Part shown: piece after piece, positions 60,450-64,000 of the stretch | Layout: each line of letters opens with the position of its first letter | Position numbering within the stretch: position 1 is the first letter of the stretch | Assembly: GCF_022682495.2 (NCBI RefSeq) | Contig: NC_071397.1 | Location: forward strand, 15,157,082 to 15,221,081 | From: Desmodus rotundus | Taxonomy: Eukaryota; Chordata; Mammalia; Chiroptera; Phyllostomidae | Direction of reading: 5' to 3' | DNA: 64,000 nt | Position numbers and translations under genes: made by a program | Notes under the pieces: model-generated | The model's input: only the letters and a program-made list of their open reading frames with translations | Database searches by the model: none | What the model was told of the DNA's origin: nothing

Positions 60450-60612
60450 TAAGAGCTATTCTTTAGTAAGTGTCCATTAGGTTTCAGATTCTTTACTGAG
60501 CAAATTATTACCTGATTTAATGCTCTAATAGTCTTTTAAGATAGGTATAACCATTCTCATTTCACCCGTCGGAACAACTGAAGTGAGGAGCTCTTGAACA
60601 AGGTTTCAGGGG
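60450..60612 (-). repeat. MIR SINE, old
   Basis: 'CAGATTCTTTACTGAGCAAATTATTACCTGATTTAATGC' to 'GAGGAGCTCTTGAACAAGGTT' matches reverse-complement MIR. Confidence 0.7.
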
Positions 60613-61919
60613 GAATAGAAGAGGAGAAAGGATTACAGGTAGTCGTGTTGGACTCTGGGTTCCTTTCCTGTGTGTTCGAGCACCTCAAGGAACATGGGAC
60701 TTTGGGTTGCTACTCGAAGAGCTAATAACATCTTTTCAAGGGATTGAGGGGAAGCCTAAACTCTGATGTGGTGAATTTTGAAAGAATCTGTGGGCAATGA
60801 AGAATTCTGTGACTCTCAGCATGACTGAGGAGATAGGGACATGGGCTTCAGCAAACACAGCAAAGTCAAATTAGGTACACGTGGCAAAAGACCTGTAAAG
60901 CTGAGGAGTCGGATGTTATTGTGAATGGAGCAGAGAAACTATAAGGCTTTTAAGCACCACTTTCTCAAAATTTTTGTAGCGGAGAGGCTATGTGGTGGGT
61001 TGTTAGAACATTCTAAATATGACATAATGGGAAACATAATTAAATTAATGGTATTTCAAAAAGAGAGAAGAAAGTGAACTTAGGATATAGTTATAAATTA
61101 GAAGCAGCCCAGTTAATGTTTGGATTTGGGGGAAGAGTTCTGGGAAGTAAATGATTTCAACTCTTTTAGCCCTTAATATCGTGTGTTTGATAATAACAAT
61201 CAGTGAAACAGAGAATAAAAAGAAGGGGACAGACTTTAACCTTTGTGAGTAAGGTGAGTTCTATTTGGGACATATCCCAATTAAAGAATTTGGAGACCAG
61301 CCAGAAAAGTAAGTTCTATGACTTGTAATAAATTCAGCTTTGTGGTTTGAGAAGGAGACTGAGAAAAAAACAGCTGCTGACAGCAGAAGTTATTGTACTA
61401 AACAAAAAACCTCAGGAAAGCATATAAAACAAGAAGCAAAGGGATTCAGGAACAAAACACTAGAGGTCCCTGCATTTAAAAGACTATCAAAAATGGAGAA
61501 CTCAACTAATAATTGTCGAAATAGTGACTGACTAAAGTGCTGTTCAGAAGAATTGAAATTGGCCGAGGGGTTTGATTTTAGAAAAAATATCATTCACAAG
61601 AAGATTTTGTTAATTGCTGTGGGTGAGTGTATTGGGCAGAAGAGTGTGTAAGAGTTGATAAAGTTGGAGACAATGGGTCTAGGCTGCTTATCAAGATGTT
61701 TGGTGAAGAACAGAATAAGGCAAATCAGAAAGTAGCTTGAAGAAAAAAAAAATCTCTTATGAAATCTAATTCTGCCTATAATACATCCAGAGCCATTCCA
61801 TTCCTCATTATTTTTCTTGTTACCACCCTGGGCGGTGCTACCATAATGTATTAGCTGTATTACTTCAATGCTTCCTAATTCCTGAAAGCACTTCAGAGAG
61901 GTCTTCTCAAAACAAAATC

Positions 61920-62420
61920 TAAATCATGTTTTCCTTTGACTAAAACCCATTGGGTTTGTCTCAGAATAAAAGGCAAGAGCCATTCTGGTTCCCACAAAGC
62001 TCTGGATGATCTGGCAACATGTTCCCTCTCCGATGAATCACCCTCCCATCACTCTGGTCCAGCCATCCTCGCCTCACCCACTTCCTCACAGACCTCAGTG
62101 TGCTCCTACCACTTCTTTGCCTCTTTTATTACTTGCTCAGATGGCACCTTCTCAGTAAGGGCCCCCTGAAAAATTCTATTTGATTGCTGTAGTCCACCAT
62201 CATTTTTGGGTCCTTTAACTCTGTTTGATTTATTATTTTCTGCCTTAACTTGCTTATTTATTATGTTTATGTTTGCATTTTTCTCTATATCTAGAATATG
62301 AGCTCCACAAAGATAGAAAATATTGCCAGCTTTGTTTACTGATTTGTTCTGATCTTATAGTTTGGCAAACACGTGGTAAGTTCTCAATGAGTACTTGCTG
62401 AATTCATGAATAAATGAGGG
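61920..62420 (+). mobile_element. L2 LINE 3' end
   Basis: 'AAAGCTCTGGATGATCTGGC', 'CACTCTGGTCCAGCCATCCTCGCCTC', 'CTCAGATGGCACCTTCTCAGTAAGG', 'CTAGAATATGAGCTCCACAAAGATAG' and 'TGAGTACTTGCTGAATTCATGAATAAATGA' follow the L2 3' order in sense. Confidence 0.9.
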
Positions 62421-64000
62421 AGAGGGTGTGGAATGCAGTGTCTAACTCATATACTACCAGTGTAAAGAATTGACATCGATCTTCTTGGGGGCAGATCCTA
62501 GGTCTTATTCATTTTTTAACTCTATCAAATAGGATAGTACTTAAAATTCAGTTTCTGAGGGATAACTATTAGTTCCTTAACACAGGAACTATAATGTTTT
62601 AATCTCCAAATCCAAAACCCATGACATTATACCTGGGAAGAGGGAAGTCATTAATCAAATGTTGTCTGAATAAATAAATTCCTAATTGGAATTAGTTATT
62701 GTCATTGCCCCCAAACATTAAGTTAAAATAAATCCTGAAATGGGTTGGGTTTGAATGTTGGAATCTGGTTGAATTCTAATTCTTTTCCTCCCAGCCCTGT
62801 GCTGGGTTTGATGGTGATATACCTCATTTCAACATAATATTTTTAATGGATTCAAGTGTGTATTGTGTAAATAACAATAAAACACTGTGCCCAACACTGG
62901 GTGGTATTAGTTCATCAAGGTCAATGCTAATCAAGACTTACAGAAAACTAAAAGTGAAAGGAAATACACAATGCCATAGAAATTTAGATTCTGGGCCAAA
63001 CGAAGGGAAAATGCAAAACTTCAGGTTTTTAGTTAATGAGTTTAATATTATCTAACTGTTTTGTCAATCAGTCCAATGAAAATTACAGTATATGAGAAAG
63101 AAGATTGCCAGAAATCTCCCTATTTATAAGTATTTGCCTTTTATTTTCTTAAAAAATTTTTTGTTAATCAATGCTGAAGGCAATATGAATAATTAGTGAC
63201 ACCGCTTGCTCTCTCTTTAAGGAACAGACTGCAGAATCTCATCAAAGGGCCATCTAGAGTTTTTAGTGGATATCATCACACACAGCCCGTAAAAGATTTC
63301 TCCAGAGAATGATATTAATTGCATAGTTGATGCTTATAGATTCACATTCTCTTTCAAGTTTGTCACATTTGTCCCTTGGACCGAAGGCAGAGGACTGTGG
63401 CTTGAACATACACTGGACTATACAAGAAGTCAGCACAGAACTTCAGATGGTTTTAGTTTTGTCTGTCAAACACTGAAGGATGGAGGGTCTGCCAGGACAG
63501 ACTAGTTCATGTGCAGAGATGTCTCGAGTGCCTTCCAGCACACCTCTCACCATTTACCAGTACTCAGGGACCACTGAAAAGGTCGATTCTTATTTGCCCC
63601 ACGTTAATAGTATATTAGGCTTCTCAATTCTATTTTGTAGGTCTTGATGTAATAATGGTCCGGAGTCTGCTTAGGTAGGATAAATAATAAGCAAACTTTT
63701 ATAACAAGCAATTAATTTTACTAATCTCCTTCTCAACATGGCTGGTGTATTTATTGTCCAAAGGTTAGGCTTTTTTTTTTTTTTCTGGAGTCACCAATAT
63801 ATCCTCTCTGGTTCATATATACTAACACATGATAATTTCAAATAGAAATTTATTCTCGCAAGAAACAGAAAATGTATTTACTACCTGACAACGTTTCTGT
63901 CCATTTTCACTTTTAAATTTCTGTGACAATAAGTGCCTAACTTATAAACCAGGGGTTCTAACCCAGGCCCCTCAGAGAGGATGTTTGGCAATGTAGGCAG

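Larger units (their letters stand above)
56517..64000 (-). other. DEFB110 intron or right flank
   Basis: If exon 1 is off the edge, this is intron sequence. It holds a palindromic minisatellite at 57691-57872, a SINE at 59822, a MIR at 60450 and an L2 end at 61920-62420. The stretches 57900-59800, 60620-61900 and 62430-64000 show nothing recognisable. The 118-codon plus and 112-codon minus frames near 58840-59209 overlap on opposite strands and have no known motif. Confidence 0.6.

Noticed and set aside
62615..62650. ATG followed by CTCTTCCCAGGTATAATG on the minus strand, considered as DEFB110 exon 1
   Set aside because: It gives only six residues before the donor and no signal peptide.
1..64000. 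CRISPR arrays, operons, phage or plasmid features
   Set aside because: The sequence is mammalian; the direct repeats found are SINEs, microsatellites and minisatellites.

Overview
The window is mammalian nuclear DNA from a bat, probably a microbat. It carries about ten copies of a tRNA-derived SINE of the bat VES type: a head ending in a GGTTCGATTCCCAGTCAGGGCA-like B box, a CT-rich tail and a final TAAAAATAAATAAAT. It also has LINE-1, L2, MIR, MER5, MLT1 and mariner copies. There are no bacterial-type operons. I cannot name the species.

The genes are a beta-defensin cluster, all on the minus strand. Each gene has two coding exons: exon 1 encodes a signal peptide, and exon 2 encodes the six-cysteine defensin domain. 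From left to right they are DEFB133 (3658-6882, complete), DEFB114 (21216-30311, complete), DEFB113 (34762-36006, complete) and the defensin exon of DEFB110 (56383-56516), whose signal exon is not in the window. As I remember it, this is the order and orientation of the human cluster on 6p12, next to the CRISP genes. In all three complete genes exon 1 ends one base into a codon and exon 2 supplies the other two bases, the splice sites are GT/AG, and a TATA box lies about 65-100 bp upstream of the ATG. These small exons are mostly too short, or in another frame, to appear as long ORFs; I found them by reading the cysteine spacing.

Layout: 1-3657, gene-free left flank. 3658-6882, DEFB133. 6883-21215, intergenic, with an old LINE-1 split by a mariner relic, a mariner copy with both terminal inverted repeats, an MLT1 LTR and an unclassified repeat. 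21216-30311, DEFB114, whose 8.9-kb intron holds two LINE-1 copies, two SINEs and an 840-bp AT-only expansion. 30312-34761, spacer with another LINE-1. 34762-36006, DEFB113. 36007-56382, repeat-rich spacer with SINEs, LINE-1, a deleted mariner and two LTR-like elements. 56383-56516, DEFB110 exon. 56517-64000, DEFB110 intron or flank, with a palindromic minisatellite, a SINE and an L2 end.

Beta-defensins are secreted cationic host-defence peptides, and this group is known mainly from the male reproductive tract. The most notable points are that DEFB133 keeps the adjacent C5-C6 cysteine pair that I recall as missing in human, that DEFB113 has a 12-bp tandem expansion in its propeptide plus a longer tail, and that the DEFB114 and DEFB110 domains are close to neutral in charge. 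I saw no unknown multi-gene system.
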